This document shows positions 1 to 6,402 of a stretch of DNA of 10,940 nucleotides, one piece after another (the stretch's first letter is position 1; the number at the start of each line of letters is the position of its first letter). Source of the stretch: Opitutaceae bacterium (GTDB taxonomy: Bacteria; Verrucomicrobiota; Verrucomicrobiia; Opitutales; Opitutaceae); assembly GCA_005786775.1 (NCBI GenBank), contig SYDD01000023.1, positions 1 through 10,940 of the forward strand. Reading direction: 5' to 3'. The notes beneath the pieces are model-generated. The model was not told where the DNA came from. It worked only from the letters and a program-made list of their open reading frames with translations, and ran no database searches. The translations under genes and the position numbers were made by a program.

Positions 1-27
1 AGGAAAAGGTAGACGAACGGCTTCACC

Positions 28-1125
28 TCAGAACGTGAAGGTCCGATTCTGGGCTGCGTGGCGGAGCCAGTGGTCGAGCAGCACGAGCGCGGTCATCGCC
101 TCGACGATGGGCACGGCGCGTGGGACGACGCACGGGTCGTGGCGGCCGCGGCCCATGAGCTCGGTCGCTGCGCCCGTGGTGTCGACGGTGGCCTGGCGCT
201 GGAGGATGGTCGCGGTGGGCTTAAAGGCGGTTCGGAAGACGAGGTCCTCGCCGTTGCTGATGCCGCCTTGAGTGCCGCCGCTGCGGTTGGTGCGGGTGCG
301 CACGCGGCCGTCCCGGACCTCGAAGGCATCGTTGTGCTCGCTGCCCCGCAGCGCAGCGCCCGCGAAGCCGCTTCCCAGCTCGAAACCCTTGGTCGCCGGG
401 AGCGAGAGCATCGCCTTGGCAAGGTCCGCCTCAAGGCGGTCGAAGACGGGCTCGCCAAGCCCGGGGGGCAGGCCGCGCACCCGGCACTCGATGATGCCGC
501 CCACGGAATCGCCCTCCGAGCGCACTGACTTGATCCGCTCGATCATTCGCGCCGCGGTCTCCGGGTGTGGGCAGCGGACCGGCGTCGCCTCGACTTCGGC
601 TAGGGTGGGGAAGGCGGCGAGCGATTCCGCCGGCATGGCGATGTCGTGCACCTGGGTGAGGAAAGCCCGTACCTCCACGCCCCCGGCTAGCGTGAGTACC
701 TTGCGGGCGATGGCGCCAGCGGCCACCCGGCCGACCGTCTCGCGCGCGGAACTGCGGCCGCCGCCGCGGTGGTCACGCAGGCCGTATTTGGCTTGGTAGG
801 TGAAATCGGCGTGCGAGGGACGAAACTTGTCCCGCATCTCGTCGTAGGCTGCCGGGCGCTGGTCCGCGTTGCGCACCAGCAGGGAAATGGGCGTGCCGGT
901 GGTGCGGCCCTCGAATACCCCCGAGAGGAACTCCACCCGATCCTCTTCCTTCCGCGGCGTCACGATGTCACTCTGCCCGGGCCGGCGGCGGTCGAGCTCA
1001 GCCTGGATGTCTTCCGCGGTGAGTGGGAGGCGCGGCGGGCAGCCATCCACCACTGCGCCCACGGCGGGCCCGTGACTCTCGCCCCAGGTGGTGACGGTGA
1101 AGAGGGTGCCGAACGTGTTCGCCAT
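28..1125 (-). CDS. aroC: Chorismate synthase
   Basis: Chorismate synthase performs the last step of the shikimate pathway, converting 5-enolpyruvylshikimate-3-phosphate to chorismate with reduced FMN as cofactor in the cytoplasm. The 365-residue product has the family signatures in order: GESHGP at residues 15-20, RRPGQS at 47-52, RPSHAD at 102-107, GGGRSSARET at 121-130 and RSGGTQGGISNGED at 281-294. Its length is normal for the family. The reading frame stays open further upstream, to 1347, but the ATG at 1125 starts the conserved MANTFGTLFTVTTWGESHG stretch, and the upstream extension is Arg-rich and unlike the family, so 1125 was chosen. No Shine-Dalgarno sequence is visible before this ATG. 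The gene stands alone: no other shikimate gene is nearby. A small plus-strand ORF diverges from it across 163 bases. Function is certain at family level; the start is well supported. Confidence 0.97.
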   Translation of the reverse strand: MANTFGTLFTVTTWGESHGPAVGAVVDGCPPRLPLTAEDIQAELDRRRPGQSDIVTPRKEEDRVEFLSGVFEGRTTGTPISLLVRNADQRPAAYDEMRDKFRPSHADFTYQAKYGLRDHRGGGRSSARETVGRVAAGAIARKVLTLAGGVEVRAFLTQVHDIAMPAESLAAFPTLAEVEATPVRCPHPETAARMIERIKSVRSEGDSVGGIIECRVRGLPPGLGEPVFDRLEADLAKAMLSLPATKGFELGSGFAGAALRGSEHNDAFEVRDGRVRTRTNRSGGTQGGISNGEDLVFRTAFKPTATILQRQATVDTTGAATELMGRGRHDPCVVPRAVPIVEAMTALVLLDHWLRHAAQNRTFTF

Positions 1126-1288
1126 CGCCGGTCGAGGGTTGGCCCCGCCCGTTGCCCCCGCAAGCGGCAAATCCCTCTCCCGATGCGGAGCGCCCGTTTG
1201 TCTACAGAATGTCAAAAAGGCCCGCCCGGCGCGATGCCGCTGGCTAGGCTCACGTCGAGGCCGAGAGTCGGGGTGCACCTCGTTCGCC
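1126..1288. promoter_or_regulatory. Divergent intergenic region between aroC and the small membrane ORF
   Basis: These 163 bases should hold the aroC promoter and any promoter for the plus-strand small ORF. The clearest AT-richer island is around 1198-1218. On the minus strand it contains a perfect TTGACA hexamer (1215 down to 1210), in the correct direction for aroC. I could not find a convincing -10 box 16-18 bases further along, so this is a candidate -35 element only. No terminator or operator is clear. Confidence 0.25.
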
Positions 1289-1486
1289 ATGACCCTTTTT
1301 CTCCTCAGCCTCTCCGCCCTGTCCCTCGCCGCCGTGATCGTCACCACCCGCGCGGTCGCTCAGGCGCGAGATGGCTTCGAGGACGCCACGGGCTTCCACG
1401 GAGAAGCTCCGCCGGATTCGCGCGTGCGACAGGACCAGGGCCTGCGCACGGCGATCGGCGCGCGGCCGGTCGGCTTTGCCTCCTGA
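1289..1486 (+). CDS. Possible small single-pass membrane protein (65 aa)
   Basis: I do not recognise this family. The 65-residue product opens with a hydrophobic segment (about residues 2-19, MTLFLLSLSALSLAAVIV) followed by a polar, charged tail containing DGFEDATGFHGEAPP. This is the layout of a small inner-membrane protein with one N-terminal helix or an uncleaved signal anchor. Most codons end in C or G, as in the neighbouring real genes, and the ORF occupies an otherwise empty gap. It diverges from aroC and converges on accA, ending 42 bases from the accA stop. There is no Shine-Dalgarno sequence before the ATG. High GC content makes chance ORFs common here and other frames are open too, so the call rests on the hydrophobic N-terminus and codon pattern only. 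An alternative is non-coding spacer. Confidence 0.5.
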   Translation: MTLFLLSLSALSLAAVIVTTRAVAQARDGFEDATGFHGEAPPDSRVRQDQGLRTAIGARPVGFAS

Positions 1487-1528
1487 ATTAGGATCTCGGG
1501 AGACCGACAAGGCGCGTGGCTGGCGGCG

Positions 1529-2509
1529 TCAACTGCGGACGACGCCTGCCTCCTCGTACACGCCGAGTCGGCGGAAGCGCTCGTAGCGGGAGTCGCGCAA
1601 TTGTTCCGCGGTGAGGCCGCGCAGGTCGTTGAGGTGTTTCTGCAGGGCGTATTTAACCGCCTGTGCCGCTTGGGCCGGGTCTTGGTGCGCGCCGCCGGTT
1701 GGCTCGGGCACAACCTCGTCCACCACGCCGAGCGCCTCGAGGTGTGCGGCGCTGAGCTTGAGGGCCTCCGCCGCCTTGGGGGCAGCCGCGCCGTCCTTCC
1801 AGAGGATCGCTGCGCAGCCTTCCGGTGAGATGACCGAGTAGTAGCTGTTTTCGAGGATCAGGACGCGGTCGGTGACCCCGATGCCCAGGGCGCCGCCGGA
1901 GCCGCCTTCGCCGATGACCACCGAGATCGAGGGAGTGCCGAGCCGCGCCATTTCGCGGAGGTTGACGGCGATGGCCTCGGAGACGTGGCGGGCCTCGGAT
2001 TCGACGCCGGGGAAGGCCCCGGGGGTGTCGATGAAGGAGATGAGGGGTAGGCGGAACTTCTCCGCGAGTCGCATCAAGCGGAGGGCTTTCCGGTACCCCT
2101 CGGGCTGAGGCATACCGAAGTTGCGGGCGATGCGCTCCTTGGGGTCGCGCCCCTTCTGTTGAGCCACGATCATCACCGCCTCCCCGTCGAGGAACGCGGT
2201 GCCCCCGATAATCGCCCGGTCATCCCTGTACTGGCGGTCACCATGCAGTTCCTGGAAATCCTCGCAGAGGGCGGTGACGTAATCCAAGGCGTAGGGCCGG
2301 CGCGGATGGCGGGCGATCTGGACCCGCTGCCACGGGGTCAGGCTGTAATAGATCTCCCTACGGGTAGCTTCGATCTTGGCCTCGATCTCGCGGGCTTCCC
2401 GGTCGAGGTCGACGTTCGTCTCCAGCGAGCGCTGCCTCAGCTCCTGAAGCTGCGCGGACAGGTCGCGCAGCGGTTTCTCGAACTCCAAGACGTACGCCGG
2501 AGACTCCAT
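1529..2509 (-). CDS. accA: Acetyl-CoA carboxylase carboxyltransferase subunit alpha
   Basis: AccA is the alpha half of the carboxyltransferase that moves the carboxyl group from carboxybiotin to acetyl-CoA, making malonyl-CoA for fatty acid synthesis. It works as an A2B2 complex with AccD, which is not in this window. The 326-residue product has the usual N-terminal helical region (EFEKPLRDL near residue 10), then the crotonase-like carboxyltransferase core with RPYALDYV at 71-78, ELHGDR at 87-92, QQKGRD at 117-122, FIDTPGAFPG at 159-168, the glycine-rich IGEGGSGGALGIG at 199-211 and SPEGCAAILWKD at 228-239. Length is typical. The ATG at 2509 gives an N-terminus that fits the family; the upstream bases are pyrimidine-rich and lack a Shine-Dalgarno sequence. 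The start lies 32 bases after the stop of the small TPR gene on the same strand, so the two are probably co-transcribed. Confidence 0.97.
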   Translation of the reverse strand: MESPAYVLEFEKPLRDLSAQLQELRQRSLETNVDLDREAREIEAKIEATRREIYYSLTPWQRVQIARHPRRPYALDYVTALCEDFQELHGDRQYRDDRAIIGGTAFLDGEAVMIVAQQKGRDPKERIARNFGMPQPEGYRKALRLMRLAEKFRLPLISFIDTPGAFPGVESEARHVSEAIAVNLREMARLGTPSISVVIGEGGSGGALGIGVTDRVLILENSYYSVISPEGCAAILWKDGAAAPKAAEALKLSAAHLEALGVVDEVVPEPTGGAHQDPAQAAQAVKYALQKHLNDLRGLTAEQLRDSRYERFRRLGVYEEAGVVRS

Positions 2510-2541
2510 GGGGAGAAGCTAGGATTCGCGCTTACTCGCTG

Positions 2542-2901
2542 TCAACGGAGGGGCTGCGGAGGGGGCGGCGCCTTTAGTTGCTCCTTCCAGCCCTGCATCC
2601 GCGCCTGGGCCCCGAAGTGCTCCGCCCGCGGCTTGTCGCCGCGTTCCATCCAGATGCGCGACAGAGTGGTGTTAATGAACAGGTCGGCCGGGTCGAGGGC
2701 GTGGGCCCGCTCCGCGGCCGCGAGCGACTCGTCGAGGCGTCGCAGGGAAAACGTCACCTCCGCCAGCGCGTGCCAAGCGGCGAAGGAGTCTGGGGCGGCG
2801 GCGGTAGCGCGGCCGAGCTTCGCCAGGGCGGGGGCGTTATCACCTGCGGCGAAATCCGCCGTGGCCTCCTCGATCAGCGCCTGCAGTTCGTCTTCATTCA
2901 T
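2542..2901 (-). CDS. Small tetratricopeptide repeat (TPR) protein, 119 aa
   Basis: This is a 119-residue protein made almost wholly of helical repeats of the TPR type. The clearest unit is about residues 40-73 (AWHALAEVTFSLRRLDESLA, then AAAERAHALDPAD). A weaker unit precedes it (ADFAAGDNAPALAKLGRATA) and another follows it (LSRIWMERGDKPRAEHFGAQ). It ends in a short proline-rich tail, APPPPQPLR. No signal peptide or membrane segment is visible, so it is probably cytoplasmic. TPR domains bind other proteins, but no partner can be named from the sequence. It sits between queA (38 bases upstream) and accA (32 bases downstream) on the same strand, which suggests one transcript. The ATG at 2901 gives a clean MNEDELQALIEEA start; no Shine-Dalgarno sequence is visible. 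The gene is well supported; its specific function is unknown. Confidence 0.82.
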   Translation of the reverse strand: MNEDELQALIEEATADFAAGDNAPALAKLGRATAAAPDSFAAWHALAEVTFSLRRLDESLAAAERAHALDPADLFINTTLSRIWMERGDKPRAEHFGAQARMQGWKEQLKAPPPPQPLR

Positions 2902-2939
2902 TTGGTTTACGGTGGCGAGGGGCCGGCGAAAGCCAAGGC

Positions 2940-4037
2940 CTAGAGGATCAGCATCGCGTCGCCATAGCTGAAGAAGCGGTACTCGCGACCGATGGCTTCC
3001 GCGTAGATCTCGCGCAGCCAGTCGACGCCCGCGGTCGAACCGGGGGTTAGGAAAGCCGACACCAGGCAGAGCAGCGTTGAGCGGGGCTGGTGGAAGTTTG
3101 TGATGAGCGCGTCGACTCCACGAAACTCATGGGGCGGTACCAGGTAGATCCCGGCCTCGGCGAAGCACGTTTGCGGAAGGGGCGCGGCGTGGCGGGTGAG
3201 GAAATCCTCGATGGTCCGAACCGAAGTGGTGCCTACGGCGACGCGCCGGCCGCTAAGAGGGGGAAACAGGCGCGCTTGGGTCGCGACCGAGATCTCGTAG
3301 ACCTCGCGGTGGATGGTGTGGTCCTCGACGTTCTCGGTGGCGATCGGCTGGAAGGTCCCGAGGCCTACGTGGAGCGTGAGGTCCGCCGTCCCAACCCCGT
3401 CCGCGGCGAGGCGGGCGAGCAGTTCGGACGTGAAGTGCAGGCCGGCCGTGGGCGCGGCGGCGGCGACTTGGCGCGCAGGCTCCGCGTAGACCGTCTGGTA
3501 GCGTTCGCGGTCCGGGAAGGCGCCCGCGCCCGTTTCCCCGTCGGCTTCCCGGGCTCGCTCGATGTAGGGCGGAAGGGGCACGGCGCCAACGCGGTTAGCC
3601 ACTGCCGTCAGCGGCTCGCCCGAGGAGGTGGTGAAGGCGACCTCGGCCGTGCCGTCCTCCCTGCGGGCGTCGATCCGTCCAGAGAATTCCCCGCCAGGCG
3701 CGGTAAAGGTGGCCCCGGGCGCAAGCTTACGGCCAGGACGCACGAGGCACCGCCACCGTTCCCCGCCGCCAAGAGGTTGGAGTAGGAGGCACTCGACCTG
3801 GCCGCCGGTGGGCCGGAGGGCCCGCAGCCGCGCGGGCAGGACCGAAGCGTTGTTGCGCACGAGGAGATCCCCCGGGCGGAGGAACGCGCCGAGCTCCGCG
3901 AAGGTCCGGTGCTCAAGCCGGCGGGAAGCGCGGTCGACCACCAGCAGCCGGGAGGCGTCGCGCCGCGCCGCCGGCGTCCGGGCGATGAGGCGCTCCGGGA
4001 CGGAGTAATCAAAGCGGGAAGTCGGGATCGGCGGCAC
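2940..4037 (-). CDS. queA: S-adenosylmethionine:tRNA ribosyltransferase-isomerase
   Basis: QueA transfers and rearranges the ribosyl part of S-adenosylmethionine onto 7-aminomethyl-7-deazaguanine at the tRNA wobble position, giving epoxyqueuosine, the next-to-last step of queuosine synthesis. Family hallmarks are present along the protein: FDYSVPERLIA at the N-terminus, then NNASVLPARL, GLHFTSELL, TLHVGLGTFQPI, VGTTSVRTIE, ITNFHQPRSTLL and, at the C-terminus, YRFFSYGDAMLI. The start is uncertain. A GTG at 4064 opens the frame and would give 374 residues. I chose the in-frame GTG at 4037 (365 residues) because it places the conserved FDY motif close to the N-terminus as in known QueA proteins, and GGGA lies just before it. 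The gene lies downstream of gluQ, which acts later on the same modified base, and 38 bases before the TPR gene. Confidence 0.95.
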   Translation of the reverse strand: MPPIPTSRFDYSVPERLIARTPAARRDASRLLVVDRASRRLEHRTFAELGAFLRPGDLLVRNNASVLPARLRALRPTGGQVECLLLQPLGGGERWRCLVRPGRKLAPGATFTAPGGEFSGRIDARREDGTAEVAFTTSSGEPLTAVANRVGAVPLPPYIERAREADGETGAGAFPDRERYQTVYAEPARQVAAAAPTAGLHFTSELLARLAADGVGTADLTLHVGLGTFQPIATENVEDHTIHREVYEISVATQARLFPPLSGRRVAVGTTSVRTIEDFLTRHAAPLPQTCFAEAGIYLVPPHEFRGVDALITNFHQPRSTLLCLVSAFLTPGSTAGVDWLREIYAEAIGREYRFFSYGDAMLIL

Positions 4038-4158
4038 GGGTCCCGGGAGCAAGTTGCCCGGCACCGCCGTGTCGAGCCTCGAACTCCCCCCGGGAAATGC
4101 TCGGGCGCCGGGGTGAGCATCATTCCGCGGCTAAAATCGCCCTTGAGCGTTTGAGCCA

Positions 4159-4174
4159 CCCTCCGGCCGGAGGG
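4159..4174. repeat. Perfect 16-base palindrome between gluQ and queA
   Basis: The sequence CCCTCCGGCCGGAGGG is its own reverse complement. As RNA it could form a 6-bp stem with a GGCC loop. No T-run follows on either strand, so it is not a standard intrinsic terminator. It lies in the spacer after the gluQ stop and before queA. In DNA this GC-rich, a palindrome of this length is expected about once per 10 kb by chance, so function is open. Confidence 0.35.
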
Positions 4175-4225
4175 GTTGATTCCCACGAGGCTGCAGGTGC
4201 CGAGGAACGGTCGATTAATTTCGGG

Positions 4226-4249
4226 ACGTAGGGCGGAGCCGACGCCTCA
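4226..4249. repeat. Contracted copy of the gluQ 5' flank at the gluQ 3' end
   Basis: These 24 bases consist of an 11-base block (4226-4236, ACGTAGGGCGG) joined directly to a 13-base block (4237-4249, AGCCGACGCCTCA). Both blocks recur in the same order and orientation at the other end of gluQ (5079-5089 and 5147-5159), where 57 bases separate them. The gluQ stop codon is part of the second block. The pattern suggests a duplication of the 5' flank with an internal deletion. Confidence 0.6.
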
Positions 4250-5116
4250 TTCCGCGTGTTTGCCGAGGTCGAGGGCGAACCCCGCGCGCAACGTTGCGGG
4301 ATCGGTGCCGCGGGCGCGTAGCGTGCGCAAGGCAAGGGCATCGTGGCGCTTCGCGAGGCGGTTGCCCCCCGCATCGCGCACCAGCGGCAAATGCCGGTAC
4401 CGCGGCACCGGGGCCCCTAGTGCCTCCAGGAGCAACAGCTGGCGCAGGGTGCTCCGCAGTAGATCTTCTCCGCGCACGACCTCCGTTACGCCCAACTCCG
4501 CGTCATCGACCGCGCAGGCGAGCTGGTAGCTCGGAGTGTCATCCTTACGCCAGACCAGGAAGTCGCCGAAGTCCCGGCCTGCCACCGCCGCCTGCGGTCC
4601 GGCCGCACCGTCGAGGAAGCGGATTTCACGTCCGTCGGGAACGCGGAAACGCCAGTTAACCGAGATCCGCTCCCCGAGGGGCGACGTCGCGGCGTCCACC
4701 GGGGGACGGAAGGCGGGCGGGTAAATTGGCTCGTCGTCCGGACCGCCCTCGTGGGGCGCCGAAGAGGCCTCCAGCACGTCGCGGCGCGAGCGGAGGCAGG
4801 GAAAGAGTAGCCTGGCCGCGTGCAGGCGTTCCAAGGCGACCCGGTGCCTTGATCTTCGCGCGGTCTGCAGGAGCGGCGGGCCGTCCCAGTCCAAGCCCAG
4901 CCAGCGGAGATCCTCCTCGGCGGCGGCGATGAACTCCGGCCGGCAGCGCTCCCGATCGAGGTCGTCATGGCGGAGCAGTAGCCTTCCACCGGCGGCGCGC
5001 GCATGCCAGTGGGCCTCCCAGAAGGTCCGCGCGTGGCCGAGGTGGAGCCAGCCGGTGGGCGAAGGCGCGAGGCGCCCCACGTAGGGCGGGGAGGAGGGCG
5101 GGGGAGTGGGAGACAC
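4247..5116 (-). CDS. gluQ: Glutamyl-Q tRNA(Asp) synthetase
   Basis: GluQ is a shortened relative of glutamyl-tRNA synthetase, lacking the anticodon-binding half. It activates glutamate and attaches it to the queuosine base at position 34 of tRNA(Asp). The 289-residue product has GRLAPSPTGWLHLGHA near residues 14-29 (the HIGH-type ATP site), RHDDLDRER, the DDTPSYQLACAVDDAELGVT segment, EVVRGEDLL and RLAKRHDAL (the KMSKS-type loop), then ends, as expected for the short family. The zinc site of E. coli GluQ (a CxC pair plus a later Tyr and Cys) is not kept: only one Cys (FPCLRSRR) remains there and the later region reads YPPAFRPP. The frame is open far upstream, but that part lies antisense to the LOG gene. 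The GTG at 5116 fits best; a GTG at 5080 is the alternative. No Shine-Dalgarno sequence is seen. It starts 63 bases from the divergent LOG gene, and queA follows on the same strand. Confidence 0.92.
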   Translation of the reverse strand: MSPTPPPSSPPYVGRLAPSPTGWLHLGHARTFWEAHWHARAAGGRLLLRHDDLDRERCRPEFIAAAEEDLRWLGLDWDGPPLLQTARRSRHRVALERLHAARLLFPCLRSRRDVLEASSAPHEGGPDDEPIYPPAFRPPVDAATSPLGERISVNWRFRVPDGREIRFLDGAAGPQAAVAGRDFGDFLVWRKDDTPSYQLACAVDDAELGVTEVVRGEDLLRSTLRQLLLLEALGAPVPRYRHLPLVRDAGGNRLAKRHDALALRTLRARGTDPATLRAGFALDLGKHAE

Positions 5117-5159
5117 GGGCGCGCCGGGATTGGATTGAAACCTAGCAGCCGACGCCTCA
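5079..5159. repeat. 5' flank copy of the split repeat bordering gluQ
   Basis: The outer blocks of this stretch, 5079-5089 and 5147-5159, are identical to the two halves of the 24-base sequence at 4226-4249. Here they are separated by 57 bases that include the chosen gluQ start at 5116. The two copies are about 910 bases apart measured at the 13-base block, and they flank the whole gluQ coding region as direct repeats. Confidence 0.6.
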
Positions 5160-5179
5160 CCCCTCAACCCTATCCTCTG
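5117..5179. promoter_or_regulatory. Short divergent intergenic region, gluQ / LOG
   Basis: Only 63 bases separate the chosen gluQ start from the LOG ATG, so promoters for both directions must overlap here or reach into the coding regions. The most AT-rich part is around 5129-5144. No convincing -35/-10 pair could be identified on either strand. Confidence 0.25.
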
Positions 5180-5758
5180 ATGCCCAAGCTCCTCTGCGTC
5201 TACTGCGCCTCCTCCGACCGCCTCGACGCTAAATACCTCAACCTCGCGAGCGAGCTCGGCACCCGTCTCGTCGCGGAGGGGTGGGACCTCGTTTACGGCG
5301 GTGGGCGCACGGGGATGATGGGCGCGGTAGCGCGGGCGGTGAAGCGGGCCGGCGGCCGCGTGGTCGGCGTGATTCCGGAGTTTATCAAGGTCCGCGAGCT
5401 CGCCTACGACGAGGCCGACGAGCTGGTTACGGTCATCACGATGCGCGAGCGCAAGCTGCTGCTGGAGACGCGGGCCGACGCCTTTGTCGCCCTGCCCGGC
5501 GGCTGGGGCACGCTCGAGGAGATCGTGGAGATCCTCACCCTGCGCCAGCTCAACGTGGTCAGGAAACCCTGCGTTCTCCTCAACCACGACGGGTTCTACG
5601 ATCCCCTGCTGCAGCTCTTCGACCGGATGCAGGAGCAGCACTTCTACAAGGAGTCCAACCGCACGCTGTACCGCGTCGTGCAGTCGGTCCCCGAGGTCTT
5701 CCCCGCGATCGCCGCCGGCGCCGCCCCCGCGGATCCGAAGTGGTACGAGACGCGCTGA
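5180..5758 (+). CDS. LOG family protein (nucleoside 5'-monophosphate phosphoribohydrolase)
   Basis: This 192-residue protein belongs to the LOG (Lonely guy, TIGR00730) family. Members cleave the N-glycosidic bond of nucleoside 5'-monophosphates, releasing the base and ribose 5-phosphate; some release cytokinins from their ribotides. The Rossmann-like fold signatures are visible: MPKLLCVYCASSDR at the N-terminus, YGGGRTGMMG at 39-48, VIPEF at 64-68, MRERK at 88-92 and the hallmark PGGWGTLEE at 106-114. Length matches the short LOG class. The ATG at 5180 starts exactly at the conserved MPKLLCVYCASS sequence; the frame is open upstream, but that part is low-complexity and antisense to gluQ. No Shine-Dalgarno sequence precedes it. 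The Nudix gene starts 4 bases after the stop, so the two are very likely one operon. Whether the substrate is a cytokinin ribotide or ordinary nucleotides such as AMP cannot be told. Confidence 0.93.
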   Translation: MPKLLCVYCASSDRLDAKYLNLASELGTRLVAEGWDLVYGGGRTGMMGAVARAVKRAGGRVVGVIPEFIKVRELAYDEADELVTVITMRERKLLLETRADAFVALPGGWGTLEEIVEILTLRQLNVVRKPCVLLNHDGFYDPLLQLFDRMQEQHFYKESNRTLYRVVQSVPEVFPAIAAGAAPADPKWYETR

Positions 5759-5762
5759 ACCG

Positions 5763-6323
5763 ATGCACCGCGGGCCCGTCCTCGCCCTGCTGGCCGCCCA
5801 CGTGCCCCGCGCCGAACCGGGCGCGGAGGTGGCCGCGCTCCGGGAGATCCTCGCCTTTGTCCGCACGCATCCCGATTGCCTGGAGCGCCGCTGTGCGCCC
5901 GGGCATCTGACCGGCTCGGCGTGGATCGTTAGTCGCTGCCGGCGCCGCGTGCTGCTCACGCACCACCACAAGCTCGACCGCTGGCTGCAACTGGGCGGGC
6001 ACGCCGATGGCGACGGCGACCTGCTGGCGGTGGCCCGCCGGGAGGCGGAGGAGGAGAGCGGCCTCGCCGGGCTGCGGGTGCTTTCGCCCGCGCTCTTCGA
6101 CGTCGACCGCCATTGGATCCCGGAGCGGCCCGGCCAACCCGGTCATTTCCATCACGATCTGCGCTTCCTGCTGGAGGCCGACGCGGCAGAGCCGCTGCGC
6201 GTCAGCCACGAGTCGAAGGCGCTCGCGTGGGTGGAACTCGGCGCCGTCGCCGGCCTCAATCCGGAGGAATCGATCGCCCGCCTCGTCCGCAAAACGCCTG
6301 CTGCGGCCGGCGCCGGGGGTTGA
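5763..6323 (+). CDS. Nudix hydrolase
   Basis: Nudix enzymes hydrolyse compounds with a nucleoside diphosphate linked to another group, often to clean up nucleotides. The 186-residue product carries the Nudix box at about residues 79-101: it begins with GHADGDGD and ends with REAEEESGL, matching the REUXEEXGU part fully. The first conserved Glu of the consensus (GX5E) is Gly here (residue 85), with Asp on both sides, a departure from the textbook pattern. The residues in front, HHHKLDRWLQLGGH, are typical of a broad group of uncharacterised Nudix proteins. About 50 residues precede the domain. No signal peptide is seen. The ATG lies 4 bases after the LOG stop and is not preceded by a clear Shine-Dalgarno sequence, so translation may depend on ribosomes finishing the LOG gene. 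The substrate cannot be predicted. Confidence 0.9.
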   Translation: MHRGPVLALLAAHVPRAEPGAEVAALREILAFVRTHPDCLERRCAPGHLTGSAWIVSRCRRRVLLTHHHKLDRWLQLGGHADGDGDLLAVARREAEEESGLAGLRVLSPALFDVDRHWIPERPGQPGHFHHDLRFLLEADAAEPLRVSHESKALAWVELGAVAGLNPEESIARLVRKTPAAAGAGG

Positions 6324-6402
6324 GCCTCGCCGCCGCCGACCCTTGCCTCGCGGCACCGGGCCGTGCATCTCCTCGGGCAACCCGTCTTCCCCCGGCCACC
6401 TG

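Noticed and set aside
1192..1215. TTGACA followed by TAGACA on the minus strand, considered as an aroC promoter or as direct-repeat operator half-sites.
   Set aside because: No -10 box at a suitable distance and only two short half-sites, so it is kept only as a weak note in the intergenic entry.
1126..1347. N-terminal extension of aroC by 74 residues to an upstream start at 1347.
   Set aside because: The extension is Arg-rich and unlike chorismate synthases, whose conserved N-terminus starts at the ATG at 1125.
1487..1528. Possible bidirectional terminator between the small ORF and accA.
   Set aside because: Only a 4-bp stem (TCTC/GAGA) is present, with no T-run on either side.
5117..5971. 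Long minus-strand open extension upstream of gluQ, about 285 codons antisense to the LOG and Nudix genes.
   Set aside because: It is a shadow of GC-rich coding on the other strand. LOG is clearly real on the plus strand, and GluQ motifs begin only near 5080.
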